Source of the DNA: VBDM01 sp041496705
Lineage (GTDB): Bacteria; Pseudomonadota; Gammaproteobacteria; Burkholderiales; SG8-39
DNA: 64,000 nt
Assembly (NCBI GenBank): GCA_041496705.1
Contig: JBGQFD010000007.1
Span: forward strand, 1 to 64,000
Direction: 5' to 3'
Below are positions 63,277 to 64,000 of this stretch, piece by piece. Positions within the stretch are counted from its first letter, which is position 1. Each line of letters begins with the position of its first letter. The position numbers were made by a program, and so were the translations under genes. The notes beneath the pieces were generated by a model. The model was not told the DNA's origin, did no database searches, and saw only the letters and a list, made by a program, of their open reading frames with translations.

Positions 63277-64000
63277 ATGGCGCACGCCCATCACCACGAC
63301 CACGCGCAGCATTCGCACGATGCCGGCCGGGCATTTGCCGTGGGCATCGCACTCAACCTCGGGTTCGTCGTCGTCGAAGCGGTCTACGGCGTGCTCGCGC
63401 ATTCCATGGCGCTGCTCGCCGACGCCGGTCACAACCTGGGCGACGTGCTGGCGCTGTCGCTCGCCTGGGGCGCGAGCACTTTGTCGAAGCGCGGGCCCTC
63501 GGAGCGTTTCACCTACGGACTGCGCAGCACCTCGATCCTGGTTGCGCTGCTGAACGCGGCGCTGCTTTTCGTGGTGACCGGCGGCATCGCCTGGGAGGCG
63601 ATCCAGCGCCTGGCGACGCCCGCGCCCGTGGCCGGTCAGACGGTGATCTGGGTGGCGCTCGCCGGCATTCTTGTTAACGGCGCGAGCGCGATGCTGTTCG
63701 CGCGCGACCGGCGGCACGATGTCAATATGCGCGGCGCGTTCCTGCACCTCGCGGCGGATGCGGCGGTGTCGCTTGGCGTCGTCTTCGCGGGTGTTGCGAT
63801 TATCTTCACCGGCTGGCTGTGGCTCGACCCGCTCACGGGTTTGGTGATCGCGGTGGCGATCGTGTGGAGCACCTGGGGTTTGCTGCGCGATTCGGTTGCT
63901 TTAGCGTTGAACGCGGTGCCGGAGCACATCGACCCGCGTGCCGTGCGCGGGTATTTGTCGAAGCTAGCGGGTGTTCGTGAAGTGCACGACCTGCACATCT
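63277..64000 (+). CDS. Cation diffusion facilitator metal exporter (N-terminal part)
   Basis: The first 241 residues are visible; the gene runs past the window end. A His-rich start (MAHAHHHDHAQHSHD) precedes membrane segments with the two metal sites HSMALLADAGHNLGDVL and HLAADAAVSLGVV. This is the CzcD/ZitB (zinc) pattern with His-x3-Asp pairs in segments 2 and 5. The cytoplasmic domain starts near NAVPEHIDPRAVRGYL. ATG 63277 has TTGGGG upstream and lies 22 bp after nagZ. Confidence 0.93.
   Translation, partial: MAHAHHHDHAQHSHDAGRAFAVGIALNLGFVVVEAVYGVLAHSMALLADAGHNLGDVLALSLAWGASTLSKRGPSERFTYGLRSTSILVALLNAALLFVVTGGIAWEAIQRLATPAPVAGQTVIWVALAGILVNGASAMLFARDRRHDVNMRGAFLHLAADAAVSLGVVFAGVAIIFTGWLWLDPLTGLVIAVAIVWSTWGLLRDSVALALNAVPEHIDPRAVRGYLSKLAGVREVHDLHI

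Overview
The window reads as a chromosome segment of a high-GC betaproteobacterium (Burkholderiales in the broad sense), probably from a lineage I cannot name. The evidence is gene order: pyrG-kdsA-eno-ftsB; yceF/yceD-rpmF-plsX-fabHDG-acpP-fabF; and rpoE-rseA-mucB-mucD-lepA-lepB-DUF4845-rnc-era-recO-pdxJ-acpS-nagZ. A Bug-type (TctC) binding protein and DUF4124 and DUF4845 proteins fit the same group. Coding is dense, with many ATGA or GTGA overlaps. I see no insertion sequence, prophage or CRISPR array.

Layout. 1-2504: end of a branched-chain amino acid ABC operon (binding protein, LivH, LivM; no ATPase genes here). 2508-7322: class III CoA-transferase divergent from etfBA and an acyl-CoA dehydrogenase. 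7397-11431: a solute-binding lipoprotein, a large membrane Ser/Thr kinase and a secreted DUF6515 protein. 11590-17489: TetR regulator, ETF-ubiquinone oxidoreductase, acetoacetyl-CoA synthetase and a HutF-like deiminase. With etfBA these make a route from acyl-CoA oxidation to the quinone pool. 17625-21732: pyrG, kdsA, eno, ftsB.

23246-27930 is the most interesting part: a DSF-type (diffusible fatty-acid signal) quorum-sensing locus. It holds an RpfG-like REC/HD-GYP protein, an RpfC-like hybrid kinase and a convergent RpfF-like crotonase. GC content dips locally. Upstream of rpfF lie a 21-bp tandem repeat, a remnant of a GGDEF domain and a tRNA-Asn gene whose 3' end faces this region.

28683-37691: Bug-type binding protein, class II aldolase family protein, bioFDA, aromatic aminotransferase, uvrB, LMW phosphatase. 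37733-43505: rne, divergent rluC, a HAD phosphatase, a Rieske protein and an SppA-like protease. 43531-51415: RsmI-like methylase, yceF and a DUF4124 gene on the minus strand; then the fatty-acid cluster, with a near-leaderless yceD promoter. 51473-63254: CptA-like protein, the sigma-E envelope-stress operon ending in a strong terminator, then the lepA to nagZ cluster. 63277-64000: start of a CDF metal exporter, cut by the window end.

Start codons were chosen from ribosome-binding sites, overlaps and known family N-termini. Functions are inferred from motifs read by eye; no database search was run.
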